NCBI GenBank assembly: GCA_022843955.1
Contig: JALHMQ010000007.1
Coordinates: 1 to 64,000 of the forward strand
Length of the DNA stretch: 64,000 nt
Direction of reading: 5' to 3'
Origin: Burkholderiaceae bacterium
GTDB lineage: Bacteria; Pseudomonadota; Gammaproteobacteria; Burkholderiales; Burkholderiaceae_F
Positions within the stretch are counted from its first letter, which is position 1. Every line of letters starts with the position of its first letter. Both the position numbers and the translations under genes were made by a program. The notes under the pieces were generated by a model, which had not been told where the DNA came from, searched no databases, and saw nothing but the letters and a program-made list of their open reading frames with translations. Positions 54,902 through 63,846 of the stretch are shown here, in pieces.

Positions 54902-55285
54902 ATGTCTGCTGCCCCACGTCACGCCACCGTTCTGTTCGCCCACGGCGCGCGCGACGCCCGCTGGTCGGCGACGCTGGCCGACCTCAGGACTCGCGTTCAG
55001 GCACGACGCCCTGACTCGCTGGTCCTGACCGCATTCCTCGAGTTTCAGCCGCCCACGCTGGAGGCGGCGCTGGCGCAGGCAACCGCGTCCGGATGCCGAC
55101 ACATCGACATCGCGCCGGTGTTCTGGGCAAGCGGCGGCCATGTTGCCAATGACGTGCCGCCGCTGCTGGCGCGGCTGCGCCAGGTGCATCCGGGCGTCGA
55201 GCTGCGGCTGTTGCCGGTGCTGTCCGAACTGCCGGGCCTGCTGGACTTCGTCGCCGATGTGATCACCCGGCAGCGCACGCCCTGA
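54902..55285 (+). CDS. CbiX-type sirohydrochlorin chelatase
   Basis: A 127-residue single-domain chelatase from MSAAPRHATVLFAHGARDAR. The conserved active-site His lies in LFAHGARD and a second in SGGHVANDVPPLL, both typical of short CbiX/SirB chelatases. AFLEFQPPTLEAALAQA is also a family signature. Such enzymes insert Co or Fe(II) into sirohydrochlorin. With the sulfite reductase operon and CobA next door, siroheme is the likely product. It is divergent from creD and convergent with the ArsR gene, and not in the sulfur operon itself. Confidence 0.88.
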   Translation: MSAAPRHATVLFAHGARDARWSATLADLRTRVQARRPDSLVLTAFLEFQPPTLEAALAQATASGCRHIDIAPVFWASGGHVANDVPPLLARLRQVHPGVELRLLPVLSELPGLLDFVADVITRQRTP

Positions 55286-55304
55286 GCGCGCCGCGCGCGC
55301 TGCC

Positions 55305-55745
55305 TCAGCGCACGCCAGACTTGCGCGGCATCCGGCTGCGGGTGGCCGGCGGTTGTGGCGCAGCACGCCGGCGGTTCGATGTCGGCGTTCGCTGCAGCGG
55401 GCCGCCATCGCCGTTGAAGAGCGTCGCCGCCACGCGCGGGCTGATGATCGGCGAGCCGACACTGCGGGCCACCTTGCTGCACAGTTCGATCAGTATCGGA
55501 TCGGTAACCCGATACAGCACGTAGGCGCCGTCCCGCCGACGCCGCACCACCCCCGCCTCGTGCAGCACCTGCAGCTGGCGCGAGACGGCGGCATGGGGCG
55601 CACCTGCCGCGGCGGCCAGCGCCGTCACCGAGGACTCGCCGTCGCCCAGCGCGCACACCAGGCGCAGGCGCGTCGGTTCGCCGATCGCCCGCAGCGCGCG
55701 CACCACCCGCTGCAACAGCTGATCGAAGGAAGGGTCGGCATCCAA
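55305..55745 (-). CDS. ArsR-family transcriptional regulator
   Basis: A 146-residue winged-helix protein: RALRAIGEPTRLRLVCALGD, the recognition-helix region VTALAAAAGAPHAAVSRQLQ, VLHEAGVVRRRRDGAYVLYR (wing) and IELCSKV. Cys31 and Cys89 are the only cysteines and could in principle sense thiols or metal, but no classic CxC metal site is present. A 50-residue basic, proline-rich tail (RRRAAPQPPATRSRMPRKSG) is extra to the family. It follows cobA by 18 bases on the same strand, so it may be the last gene of the sulfur operon and could control it. Confidence 0.88.
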   Translation of the reverse strand: MDADPSFDQLLQRVVRALRAIGEPTRLRLVCALGDGESSVTALAAAAGAPHAAVSRQLQVLHEAGVVRRRRDGAYVLYRVTDPILIELCSKVARSVGSPIISPRVAATLFNGDGGPLQRTPTSNRRRAAPQPPATRSRMPRKSGVR

Positions 55746-55763
55746 GACGCAGCGTTCCGGGTG

Positions 55764-56540
55764 CTAGGCGGCCACGTCCAGCAGGGCGATCTGCTGGTCG
55801 ACCACGGCGGCCAGGGCCGGGCCGATCAGCAGCAGCACCGGCCCGTCGTGCGCCGGACCGGGCCAGTGCCCGGCACTGCCAAGCGTTCCGGCCCAGCGCC
55901 GCTCGTGCGGCAGCGACGCGCTCTCCACCACGATGAGCGGCGTGCCGGGAGACCTGCCATCGGCGATCAGTTGCTGCGCGAGGTCGGCGAGCAGCTGGCC
56001 GGCCATGTAGACGACGAGCGTGTCATCGCCGCCGCCCGGCACGCTGACGCGCGCGCCGCGGGCGGCACGCGGCGTGGCGAACGTGGCAGCGCGCGACACG
56101 CCGCGCAACGTGAGCGAGATGCCGGCACTGGCGGCCGCCGCACAGGCGGCGGTGACACCAGGCACCACCGCGAAGGAAATGCCGGCGACGCGCAGCGCCT
56201 GCGTCTCTTCGTCGAGGCGCCCGAACAGCGTCGGGTCACCGCCCTTGAGGCGGATCACGCAGCGGTGGCGGCGCGCGCTGCTCACCAGCACGCGGTTGAT
56301 GAACCGCTGCGCGGTTGAGGCGCCACCGCCGCGTTTGCCGACGTTCACGAGCCGCGCCTGTGGCGCCAGCGCCAGGATGCGCGGGTCGACCAGTGCGTCG
56401 TACAGCACCACGTCGGCGGCGGCAAGCAGGCGCGCCGCCTTCAGCGTCAGCAGTTCTGGATCGCCCGGCCCGGCGCCGACCAGGTACACGCGCGCCGGCG
56501 TCGCCTCCGGGGCCGTGTCGCTTCGCGCTTCGCGTTGCAT
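55764..56540 (-). CDS. cobA: Uroporphyrinogen-III C-methyltransferase (SUMT)
   Basis: A 258-residue enzyme adding two methyl groups from SAM to uroporphyrinogen III to make precorrin-2, the first step to siroheme. Motifs: YLVGAGPGDPELLTLKAARL, VVLYDALVDPRIL, VNVGKRGG, VIRLKGGDPTLFGRLDEET and VVPGVTAACAAAASAGISLT, then GRSPGTPLIVVE. It is the monofunctional form; no CysG dehydrogenase/chelatase domain is attached, so the remaining steps need another protein such as the CbiX-like chelatase. Its ATG overlaps the cysN stop (TGATG). The expected partner, the siroheme sulfite reductase, is in the same operon. Confidence 0.94.
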   Translation of the reverse strand: MQREARSDTAPEATPARVYLVGAGPGDPELLTLKAARLLAAADVVLYDALVDPRILALAPQARLVNVGKRGGGASTAQRFINRVLVSSARRHRCVIRLKGGDPTLFGRLDEETQALRVAGISFAVVPGVTAACAAAASAGISLTLRGVSRAATFATPRAARGARVSVPGGGDDTLVVYMAGQLLADLAQQLIADGRSPGTPLIVVESASLPHERRWAGTLGSAGHWPGPAHDGPVLLLIGPALAAVVDQQIALLDVAA

Positions 56541-57895
56541 CAGGCGGCCTCGCGCAGCATGCCGGCCGCCACGGTGTGATGACTGGTGGCGTCGATCAGC
56601 ACCACCGCACCGCTCGCCCGCTGCTGCTCGTAAGGGTCAAACGCGAGCGGCTGCTGCACCTCGATCGTGACGCGGGCGATGTCGTTCGGCCTCAGCGTGG
56701 CGGCATCGGCCGGCTGCAAGTCGGCATGCGCCAGGTCGAGCACGCCGTCGATCGAACGGACCCGCGCCAGCACGAAGCGCGTGCCGTGGCGCAGCCACAG
56801 TCGGCGCTGCGGCACGAGCGGCTCGTGATCGAGCCAGGCGAGATCGGCGCGCAGCGTGCGCGCCATGATCGGCTGCGCGGCGCCGGCGGCAACGATCCAG
56901 TCGCCGCGCGACACATCCACTTCGCGATCGAGCCGCAACGCAATCGACTGGCCGGCCACGGCGCGGTCGAGGTCGCCGTCGAAGGTCTCGATCGCGGCGA
57001 TCACCGCCGGCGCGCCGGAGGGCAGCACCCGCACCGCCTGGCCCAGGTTCACGGTGCCGGCGCCGATGCGGCCGACGTAGGCGCGGGCGCCGGCGCCGGC
57101 GCGCGGTGCGCCCTTCTGCACGCCCTGCACCGCCAGGCGCAGCGGGTGCAGCGGGTGATCGCCGTCGTCAGTGACGATGGTCTCCAGCCAGTCGAGCAGC
57201 ACCGGGCCGCGGTACCACGGCGCGCGCGCCGAGCGATGCACGACGTTGTCGCCGTCAAGCGCGGACAGCGGGATCGGCGTGAAGGCGGCGATCTTCAGCC
57301 GGGCGGCAAGATCCCGGTAGGCAGTGACGATGGCGTCGAAGCGCGCCTGGTCGAACCCGAAGCAGTCCATCTTGTTCACCGCCACCACCACATGCTCGAT
57401 GCCGAGCAGGCGGATCAGCGCGCTGTGGCGGCGCGTCTGCGGCAGCAGCGTGGCGCGGCCGTCGGCATCGTGCGTCACGCGGGTGGCGTCGATCAGGATC
57501 ACCGCCGCCTCCGCGGTGCTTGCGCCGGTCACCATGTTGCGTGTGTACTGCTCGTGTCCCGGCGTGTCGGCGATGATGAACTTGCGACGCGCGGTGGCGA
57601 AGTAGCGATAGGCGACATCGATCGTGATGCCCTGCTCGCGTTCGGCCTCCAGGCCGTCGGTCAGCAGCGACAGGTCGACCGCCGCATCGGGCGCCGGGTT
57701 CGCGACGCGGGCGGAGGTGACGCTGCGGCCGGCGCGTGCGAGCGCGTCGAGCTGGTCCACCAGCACGCTGCGCGTGTCGTACAGCAGGCGGCCGATCAGC
57801 GTGCTCTTGCCGTCGTCGACACTGCCGGCGGTGATGAAGCGCAGCACGCCGCGGTCGGCCAGATCGTCACGGTCAATGGCGAGGAGGGCGTTCAT
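56540..57895 (-). CDS. cysN: Sulfate adenylyltransferase subunit 1 (GTPase)
   Basis: A 451-residue EF-Tu-like GTPase. G1 ITAGSVDDGKSTLIGRLLYD, G2-region GITIDVAYRYF, G3 IADTPGHEQYTRNMVTGAST, G4 VNKMD and G5-like SALDGDN. Two C-terminal beta barrels follow. It couples GTP hydrolysis to APS formation by CysD. Unlike CysNC fusions it has no APS kinase domain, and no cysC is in the window. Start MNALLAIDRDDLADRGVLRF; the upstream extension to 58345 is a shadow of cysD. It starts 11 bases after cysD. Confidence 0.95.
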   Translation of the reverse strand: MNALLAIDRDDLADRGVLRFITAGSVDDGKSTLIGRLLYDTRSVLVDQLDALARAGRSVTSARVANPAPDAAVDLSLLTDGLEAEREQGITIDVAYRYFATARRKFIIADTPGHEQYTRNMVTGASTAEAAVILIDATRVTHDADGRATLLPQTRRHSALIRLLGIEHVVVAVNKMDCFGFDQARFDAIVTAYRDLAARLKIAAFTPIPLSALDGDNVVHRSARAPWYRGPVLLDWLETIVTDDGDHPLHPLRLAVQGVQKGAPRAGAGARAYVGRIGAGTVNLGQAVRVLPSGAPAVIAAIETFDGDLDRAVAGQSIALRLDREVDVSRGDWIVAAGAAQPIMARTLRADLAWLDHEPLVPQRRLWLRHGTRFVLARVRSIDGVLDLAHADLQPADAATLRPNDIARVTIEVQQPLAFDPYEQQRASGAVVLIDATSHHTVAAGMLREAA

Positions 57896-57906
57896 CGGCG
57901 GGGCAC

Positions 57907-58848
57907 TCAGAAGTAGCCTTCTCTCTTGCGGCGCTCCATGGACGCCTCGCTGGTCTGGTCGTCCATGCGCGTGGCGCCGCGCTCGGACAACTCGGCCCGC
58001 GCGGTCTCCTCGATGATCTGCGGTACGTCGGTGGCGGTGCTGGCGACAGGGCAGGTGCAGCTGATGTCGCCCACCGTGCGGAAACGCACGCTGCGGCGCT
58101 CGATGCGCTCGCCGTCGCGCGGCGGGGTGATGGGCGTGACGGGCACCAGCAGGCCGCGCCGTTCGACGATCTCGCGCTCGTGCGCGAAGTAGATCGATGG
58201 CAGCGGCAGCTGCTCGCGCGCGATGTACTGCCACACATCGAGTTCGGTCCAGTTGGAGATCGGGAAGACGCGCAGGTGCTCGCCGGGGTGCACGCGCGCG
58301 TTGTAAAGGTCCCAGAGCTCCGGTCGCTGGTTCTTCGGGTCCCACTGGCCGAAGCTGTCGCGCACGCTGAACACGCGCTCCTTGGCGCGCGCCTTCTCCT
58401 CATCGCGCCGGGCGCCGCCGATCAGCGCATCGAAGCCGAACTCCTCGATCGCTTCCAGCAGCGTCACCGACTGCGCGGCATTGCGCGAATCGAGCTCGCC
58501 GCGCAGCCGCACCGTGCCACGCGCGATGCTGTCCTCCACCGAACGCACCAGCAGCGTCTCGCCGAGCGCGGCCGCATGCGCGTCGCGGAACGCGATCACC
58601 TCGTCGAAGTTGTGGCCGGTGTCGATATGCAGCAGCGGAAACGGCAGGCGACCGGGACGGAATGCCTTCTCCGCCAGGCGCAGCACCACGCAGCTGTCCT
58701 TGCCGCCGGAAAAGAGCAGCGCCGGCTTGCTGCACTGGGCCGCCACCTCGCGCAGGATGTAGATCGCCTCGGACTCCAGCCACTGCAGATGGTCCAGTCG
58801 CTGCGGCGATGACGGTGCGGCGGGCCGATCGATGAGGACGGCCGACAT
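57907..58848 (-). CDS. cysD: Sulfate adenylyltransferase subunit 2
   Basis: A 313-residue ATP sulfurylase catalytic subunit. PP-loop ALLFSGGKDSCVVLRLAEKA, PLLHIDTGHNFDEVIAFRD, GGARRDEEKARAKERVFSVR and the C-terminal CTCPVASTATDVPQIIEE with SERGATRMDDQTSEASME are signatures. It forms APS from ATP and sulfate with CysN. Its ATG overlaps the cysH TGA, and cysN starts 11 bases after its stop. Confidence 0.96.
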   Translation of the reverse strand: MSAVLIDRPAAPSSPQRLDHLQWLESEAIYILREVAAQCSKPALLFSGGKDSCVVLRLAEKAFRPGRLPFPLLHIDTGHNFDEVIAFRDAHAAALGETLLVRSVEDSIARGTVRLRGELDSRNAAQSVTLLEAIEEFGFDALIGGARRDEEKARAKERVFSVRDSFGQWDPKNQRPELWDLYNARVHPGEHLRVFPISNWTELDVWQYIAREQLPLPSIYFAHEREIVERRGLLVPVTPITPPRDGERIERRSVRFRTVGDISCTCPVASTATDVPQIIEETARAELSERGATRMDDQTSEASMERRKREGYF

Positions 58849-59642
58849 CACGCGCCCCCCCAGGGGTCTTCCTTGAGCCTTCGCGTCAGCTGCGCCACGT
58901 AGCCGTCGAGCGGGCGTGGGCGCTCGGCAGGCACAGGCGTCACGGACGCCGCCGGCAGGTGCAGTCCGCATTCCTTCTTGCCGCCGTCGGCCTCCCACCA
59001 CCAGCGGCCGGCGCGCATCGGCTCGCCGGGCTTGATCGCGCGCGTGCACGGCTCGCAGCCGATCGACGGGTAGCCGCGCGCATGCAGCGGATTGACCGGC
59101 ACATCGTGGCGGCGCGCAAAAGCCCACACCGCTTCGTCGGACCACAGCGCGAGCGGATTGAACTTGGCGATGCCGCGCGCGGCATCGGACTCCTCCAGCG
59201 CGAGCGATGCCCGCTCGGGCCCGTGCGCGCGCCGCTGGCCGGTGAGCCAGGCATCGCGGCCGGCGAGCGCGCGCTGCAGCGGCTCGACCTTGCGCAGCTC
59301 GCAGCAGCGATGGCGCAGCGCCACGCTTTCATAGAAGCTGTTGAGGCCGTGCTCGGCCACGTAGGCATCGACCTGCTGTGCATCCGGCCGGATCACCTGC
59401 AACTCGCGGCCGTAGCGCACGCGCGTGCGCTCGATCAGTGCCCGCGTCTCGGCGTGCAGGCGGCCCGTGTCAATGACGAACACGTCGATCGGCGCATCGG
59501 CGGCAACGATTGCGTGCGTGAGCACCATGTCCTCGACCGACAAACTCGAGGCAAGTGCCGCGCGTGCAAAGCAGCGACCGATGCCCGCCAGGCACTGCGC
59601 CAGGTCGCCTTCGAGCGCGACCTCGTCGACGGTCGTGCTCAT
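58848..59642 (-). CDS. cysH: Assimilatory APS reductase (phosphoadenylylsulfate reductase family)
   Basis: A 264-residue protein. The PP-loop region is ASSLSVEDMVLTH, with VFVIDTGRLHAETRALIERT. The iron-sulfur cysteines RHRCCELRKVEPL and GCEPC are present, and the catalytic Cys is in KKECGLH. The CC and CxxC pairs are diagnostic of [4Fe-4S] APS reductases rather than of PAPS reductases. This fits the absence of an APS kinase gene. It reduces APS to sulfite with thioredoxin or glutathione. The ATG overlaps the stop of the DUF934 gene. Confidence 0.93.
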   Translation of the reverse strand: MSTTVDEVALEGDLAQCLAGIGRCFARAALASSLSVEDMVLTHAIVAADAPIDVFVIDTGRLHAETRALIERTRVRYGRELQVIRPDAQQVDAYVAEHGLNSFYESVALRHRCCELRKVEPLQRALAGRDAWLTGQRRAHGPERASLALEESDAARGIAKFNPLALWSDEAVWAFARRHDVPVNPLHARGYPSIGCEPCTRAIKPGEPMRAGRWWWEADGGKKECGLHLPAASVTPVPAERPRPLDGYVAQLTRRLKEDPWGGA

Positions 59643-60151
59643 CAACGCGCTCCCAGCACCGCCGCGCGCCGCTTGAAGGCCGGCACCGCCACGTCGGCGG
59701 CGGCCTGGTAGACCGCGCTGTAGCGACGCAGCGCCGTGCGCGCATCGGCTTCGGCCTGGTCGGCCCGCAGCGCGAAAGAATCGAAGCCGACCCGGCGCAG
59801 CATGAAGACCTGGTCGACCAGCACTTCGCCGGTGGCACGCAGTTCGCCGCGGTAGTTCAGCCGCGTGCGCAGCAAGGCGGCGATCGAGTAGCCGCGGCCG
59901 TCGGCGAACTTGGGAAAGTCGATCGCTATCAGCGGCAGCAGGTCGAGGCGGCCTTTGAGAACGAACGGACTGTCGTGGGGGGCGAGCCAGGTTCCGAGCA
60001 GCGGCGACGGCGTCTCGTGCAGGTAGGCCACCAACGGCAACAACGTCGGCTGCGCCGGGTCATGACCTTCGGTCTCGCGCAGCAGGTGCCAGCGGTCGGG
60101 ATGGAAGCGGCCGTCGGCGTGCAGCACATGGGGCGCGGGCAGTGCGTTCAT
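59642..60151 (-). CDS. DUF934 protein of the sulfite-reduction operon
   Basis: A 169-residue protein with the DUF934 signature LPLIAIDFPKFADGRGYSIA, ALLRTRLNYRGELRATGEVL and DQVFMLRRVGFDSFALR. DUF934 genes lie between cysI and cysH in many proteobacteria. A role as an accessory or electron-delivery factor for sulfite reduction has been suggested but not established. Start MNALPAPHVLHADGRFHPDR lies 10 bases after the cysI stop. Confidence 0.93.
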   Translation of the reverse strand: MNALPAPHVLHADGRFHPDRWHLLRETEGHDPAQPTLLPLVAYLHETPSPLLGTWLAPHDSPFVLKGRLDLLPLIAIDFPKFADGRGYSIAALLRTRLNYRGELRATGEVLVDQVFMLRRVGFDSFALRADQAEADARTALRRYSAVYQAAADVAVPAFKRRAAVLGAR

Positions 60152-60161
60152 CGTGAAGCCT

Positions 60162-61904
60162 TCAGCTCGCCAGCTCGTTGTGACGGCGGGCCACGGGGGT
60201 GCCTGCAACGGCGCCGATGGGTGGATCCGCCGGGGTGCCGGCCAGTGGTTCGCCGTAGACGCGCGCCTTGAACGGCTCGATGCCCACCCGCTGCACGGTG
60301 TCGACGAAGCGTTCGCCGTCGGCGCGCAGCGCGACGTGGGTGTCGATCAGTCGCCCGATCACCTCGGGCACGTCGACCGCACTGAACGACGGGCCGATGA
60401 TCCGGCCCACCGCCGAGCGTCCGCCGCTCGGCAACGACCCGTCGGCGCCGCCGATCGACACCTGGTACCACTCGGCGCCGTCCTTGTCGACGCCGAGGAT
60501 GCCGATGTGGCCGACGTGATGATGGCCGCAGGAATTGATGCAGCCGGAGATGTTGAGGTTCAGTTCGCCCAGGTCGTGCAGGTAATCCAGGTCGTCGAAG
60601 CGTTCCTGGATCGCCTGCGCGATCGGGATGGACTTCGCGTTCGCCAGCGAGCAGAAGTCGCCGCCGGGGCAGGCAATGATGTCGGTGAGCAGGCCGATGT
60701 TCGCCGTGGCGAGACCGGCCGCCTTCGCTTCCAGCCACAGCGCGTGCAACTGATCGGCGCGCACGTCGGGCAGGATCAGGTTCTGCTCGTGCGACACGCG
60801 CACTTCGCCGAAGCCATAGCGCTCGGACCAATCGGCCACACGATCCAGCTGAGCGTCGGTGATGTCGCCGGGGGCGATGCCGGTCGGCTTGAGCGACAGC
60901 ACCACGGCGCGATAGCCGCGCTGCTTGTGCGCGCGCACGCTGCGCGAGGCCCAGCGTACGAAAGCACGGTCGGCGTGCGCGGCCGGGTCGATGTCAGCTG
61001 CGGCGGCGTCGTACGCCGGCGCTGTGAAAAATGCGCTGACGCGATCCAGCTCGGCTTGCGTCAAGGTGTCTTCGGCATCGACCACGTGCGCGAACTCGGC
61101 GTCCACCTGGCGTGCGAACTCGGCGGCGCCGAGCGCTTTCACGAGGATCTTGATGCGCGCCTTGTAGATGTTGTCGCGCCGGCCGTGCAGGTTGTAGACG
61201 CGCAGGATCGAGCTGACGTAGGCGAGCACCTGCTGCCACGGCAGGAACTCGCGGATCACGCTGCCCACCATCGGTGTGCGGCCCATGCCACCACCCACCA
61301 GCACGCGAAATCCCAGCGCGCCGTCGGCCCCGCGCAGCAGGTACAGGCCGATGTCATGGAACGCGGTGGCGGCACGGTCCTCGCGGGCGCCGCTGATGGC
61401 GATCTTGAACTTGCGCGGCAGCCAGTTGAACTCCGGGTGGAAGGTGGACCACTGGCGCAGGATCTCGGCGAGCGCGCGCGGATCGGCGATCTCGTCGGGC
61501 GCGATGCCGGCGAACTCGTCGGACGTGATGTTGCGGATGCAGTTGCCGCTGGTCTGGATCGCGTGCATCTCCACCTGCGCCAACTCGGCGAGGATGTCGG
61601 CGGTTTCTTCGAGCTTGATCCAGTTGAACTGGATGTTCTGGCGCGTTGTCATGTGGCCGTAGCCGCGGTCGTAGCGGCGCGCAATGTGCGCGAGCTTGCG
61701 CAGCTGCGCTCCCGACAGCAGGCCATAGGGCACGGCGATGCGCAGCATCGGTGCATGGCGCTGGATATACAGGCCGTTGCGCAGCCGCAGCGGGCGGAAT
61801 TCGTCCTCGCCCAATTCGCCGGCCAGGAAGCGGCGCAACTGGTCGCGGTACTCCGCAACGCGCTCATGGACAAGCGTGCGGTCGATGGTGTCGTAGAGAT
61901 ACAT
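60162..61904 (-). CDS. cysI: Sulfite/nitrite reductase hemoprotein
   Basis: A 580-residue siroheme-[4Fe-4S] enzyme. RYDRGYGHMTTRQNIQFNWI and SGNCIRNITSDEFAGIAPDE bind siroheme. The cluster cysteines are CPGGDFC and SGCINSCGHH. LVGGGMGRTPMVGSVIREF is also typical. It reduces sulfite to sulfide with six electrons. The cysH and cysND partners point to sulfite rather than nitrite. The electron donor (cysJ) is not in the window, and betaproteobacteria often use ferredoxin or a separate flavoprotein. Start MYLYDTIDRTLVHERVAEYR. It heads the sulfur operon. Confidence 0.94.
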   Translation of the reverse strand: MYLYDTIDRTLVHERVAEYRDQLRRFLAGELGEDEFRPLRLRNGLYIQRHAPMLRIAVPYGLLSGAQLRKLAHIARRYDRGYGHMTTRQNIQFNWIKLEETADILAELAQVEMHAIQTSGNCIRNITSDEFAGIAPDEIADPRALAEILRQWSTFHPEFNWLPRKFKIAISGAREDRAATAFHDIGLYLLRGADGALGFRVLVGGGMGRTPMVGSVIREFLPWQQVLAYVSSILRVYNLHGRRDNIYKARIKILVKALGAAEFARQVDAEFAHVVDAEDTLTQAELDRVSAFFTAPAYDAAAADIDPAAHADRAFVRWASRSVRAHKQRGYRAVVLSLKPTGIAPGDITDAQLDRVADWSERYGFGEVRVSHEQNLILPDVRADQLHALWLEAKAAGLATANIGLLTDIIACPGGDFCSLANAKSIPIAQAIQERFDDLDYLHDLGELNLNISGCINSCGHHHVGHIGILGVDKDGAEWYQVSIGGADGSLPSGGRSAVGRIIGPSFSAVDVPEVIGRLIDTHVALRADGERFVDTVQRVGIEPFKARVYGEPLAGTPADPPIGAVAGTPVARRHNELAS

Positions 61905-61959
61905 GGTCGCCGCACTCTAGTGGCGCAGGTGCTGCGTGCTTCGACCGAATCGGCGTTTG

Positions 61960-61980
61960 CTTATCGCGCAAACCTATAAG
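61960..61980. promoter_or_regulatory. Candidate LysR-type (CysB-like) operator between cysI and sbp
   Basis: CTTAT (61960-61964) and ATAAG (61976-61980) form a dyad around 11 bases, fitting the T-N11-A box of LysR-type regulators. It lies ~56 bases before cysI and ~120 before the divergent sulfate-binding-protein gene, a normal place for CysB-type control. No cysB is in the window. The rest of the 61905-62099 gap shows no other feature. Confidence 0.5.
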
Positions 61981-62099
61981 GCCTTCTGGCGTTCTCCTTC
62001 AGCAGCTCGGCTGCGAAGCTTTGCGCAACAAATTGGTTTGGCAGCCAGCAGGGCGCGGCAAGACTGCGAACCCCTTTCCACTGCCCGCAGACCAACACC

Positions 62100-63137
62100 A
62101 TGACGTCAGTACGCTTTTCCCGCCGCGCCACCCTCGGCGCCGCCCTCGCCACCGCGATCACGGCCATCGCGCCCGCCGCGCTGGCGCAACCGGCACCAGT
62201 CACCCTGCTCAACGTCTCGTACGACCCGACGCGCGAGCTCTACCAAGACCTGAACAAGGCGTTCGCCGCACAATGGCAAAGCAAGACCGGACAGAGCGTC
62301 AGCATCAAGCAGTCGCATGGTGGCTCCGGCCGGCAGGCGCGCTCGGTGATCGACGGCCTCGACGCCGATGTGGTGACGCTGGCCCTGGCCTACGACATCG
62401 ACGAGATCGTCAACAAGGCCAAGCTGCTGCCCACGGACTGGCAGCGCAGGCTGCCGCTGAACAGCTCGCCCTACACCTCGACCATCGTGTTCCTGGTGCG
62501 CAAGGGCAATCCGAAGGGTGTGAAGGACTGGAACGATCTGGTCAAGCCGGGCATCAGCGTGATCACGCCGAACCCGAAGACCTCCGGCGGCGCGCGCTGG
62601 AACTACCTCGCCGCGTGGGGCTACGCGTTGAAGCAGCCCAGCGGCAACGAGGCCAAGGCGCGCGAGTTCGTGCAGCAGCTGTACCGCAACGTGCCGGTAC
62701 TCGACACCGGTGCCCGCGGCTCGCTCACCACCTTTACCGAGCGCGGCATCGGCGACGTTTTCCTGTCCTGGGAAAACGAAGCCTTGCTGGCGATTAAAGA
62801 ATTGGGCCCGGACAAGTTCGACATCGTGGTGCCGTCGCTGTCGATCCTGGCCGAGCCGCCGGTCGCAGTCGTCGACCGCAATGTCGACAAGAAGGGCACG
62901 CGCGCCGTGGCGCAGGCCTACCTCGAGTTCCTCTATTCCCCGCAGGCGCAGGAGATCATCGCGCAGAACTACTACCGCCCGACCGACAAGAACGTTGCCG
63001 CCAAGTACGCCAAGCAGCTCGTGCCGGTGAAGCTGTTCACGATCGACGACGTGTTCGGCGGCTGGTCCCGGGTGCAGAACGCGCACTTCGGCGACGGCGG
63101 CGTGTTCGACCAGATCTATCAGCCCAGCCGCAAGTAG
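62100..63137 (+). CDS. sbp: Periplasmic sulfate-binding protein
   Basis: A 345-residue substrate-binding protein. The signal peptide has a twin-arginine look ([20 protein letters not shown], cleavage after APAALA). The mature part is that of Sbp/Cys[75 protein letters not shown] and [29 protein letters not shown] and TSGGARWNY line the sulfate site. The transporter permease and ATPase genes are not in the window. It is divergent from cysI and probably co-regulated with it. Confidence 0.95.
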   Translation: MTSVRFSRRATLGAALATAITAIAPAALAQPAPVTLLNVSYDPTRELYQDLNKAFAAQWQSKTGQSVSIKQSHGGSGRQARSVIDGLDADVVTLALAYDIDEIVNKAKLLPTDWQRRLPLNSSPYTSTIVFLVRKGNPKGVKDWNDLVKPGISVITPNPKTSGGARWNYLAAWGYALKQPSGNEAKAREFVQQLYRNVPVLDTGARGSLTTFTERGIGDVFLSWENEALLAIKELGPDKFDIVVPSLSILAEPPVAVVDRNVDKKGTRAVAQAYLEFLYSPQAQEIIAQNYYRPTDKNVAAKYAKQLVPVKLFTIDDVFGGWSRVQNAHFGDGGVFDQIYQPSRK

Positions 63138-63153
63138 CCCTTTGCGATAAGTG

Positions 63154-63795
63154 ATGTCGATGCTTTACCTCGACGAAATCGCGGTAGGCGCGGGCGAGCA
63201 CGTGGAACTCGAGTCCGACGCCGCCCCAACGCCGGTCGAGGTGCTGATCGTGCCCGGCTGGCGCAACTCAGGTCACGACCATTGGCAGACGCACTGGCAG
63301 CAGCGGCTGCGGGCGCGGCGCGTGCAGCAGCGCGACTGGACGTCGCCACGGCGGGACGACTGGATCGCCGGCCTGCAGGACGCCATGCAGGCGGCCGCCG
63401 CGCCGGTGGTGCTGGTGGCGCACAGCCTGGGCTGCATCGCCATCGCGCACTGGGTGCTCGGCGGCGCGAGTGCGTGGCACCTGCGGCCGCGGATTCGCGG
63501 CGCACTCCTCGTGGCGCCGGCCGACGTCGAGCGCAGCGAGGCTGCCGAGCCGTTGCGCGACTTCGCGCCGGTACCGCGCCTGCGCCTGCCGTTTCCGGCG
63601 CTGGTGGTGGCCAGCAGCAACGATCCCTATTGCAGCTTCGAGCGCGCCGCGCGCTTTGCGCAGGATTGGGGCGCGGGCCTGCTCGCGCTGTCCAACGCCG
63701 GACACATCAATGCAGATTCGGGCCACCAGCGCTGGGACGACGGCCCGGCGTTGCTGAACACCTTCGATCCGCTTGGCGCCGCCGACTCGTGTTGA
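63154..63795 (+). CDS. RBBP9/YdeN-type alpha/beta serine hydrolase
   Basis: About 213 residues from MSMLYLDEIAVGAGEHVELE. The N-terminal loop VLIVPGWRNSGHDHWQTHWQ and the nucleophile elbow VLVAHSLGCIAIAHWVLGG (GHSxG-like, AHSLG) are RBBP9/YdeN marks. The acid is in VASSNDPYCS and the base in SNAGHINADSGHQRWDDG. Its substrate is unknown. It lies 16 bases after the sulfate-binding protein on the same strand, and such a hydrolase next to sbp is seen in other betaproteobacteria as far as I recall. Start codons GTG 63151, ATG 63154 and ATG 63160 are all possible. Confidence 0.87.
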   Translation: MSMLYLDEIAVGAGEHVELESDAAPTPVEVLIVPGWRNSGHDHWQTHWQQRLRARRVQQRDWTSPRRDDWIAGLQDAMQAAAAPVVLVAHSLGCIAIAHWVLGGASAWHLRPRIRGALLVAPADVERSEAAEPLRDFAPVPRLRLPFPALVVASSNDPYCSFERAARFAQDWGAGLLALSNAGHINADSGHQRWDDGPALLNTFDPLGAADSC

Positions 63796-63846
63796 CGCGG
63801 CCGATCGCCCCGCAGCGCCGCGTCGAGCTGACGCAGCGTCTACGGC

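Noticed and set aside
55305-55745. BigR/SqrR-like persulfide sensor
   Set aside because: The first cysteine fits, but the second is closer to the wing than in those proteins (58 residues apart instead of about 66), so the assignment is not supported.
60153-61979. 608-residue plus-strand ORF
   Set aside because: Antisense to cysI, which has all siroheme and cluster motifs.
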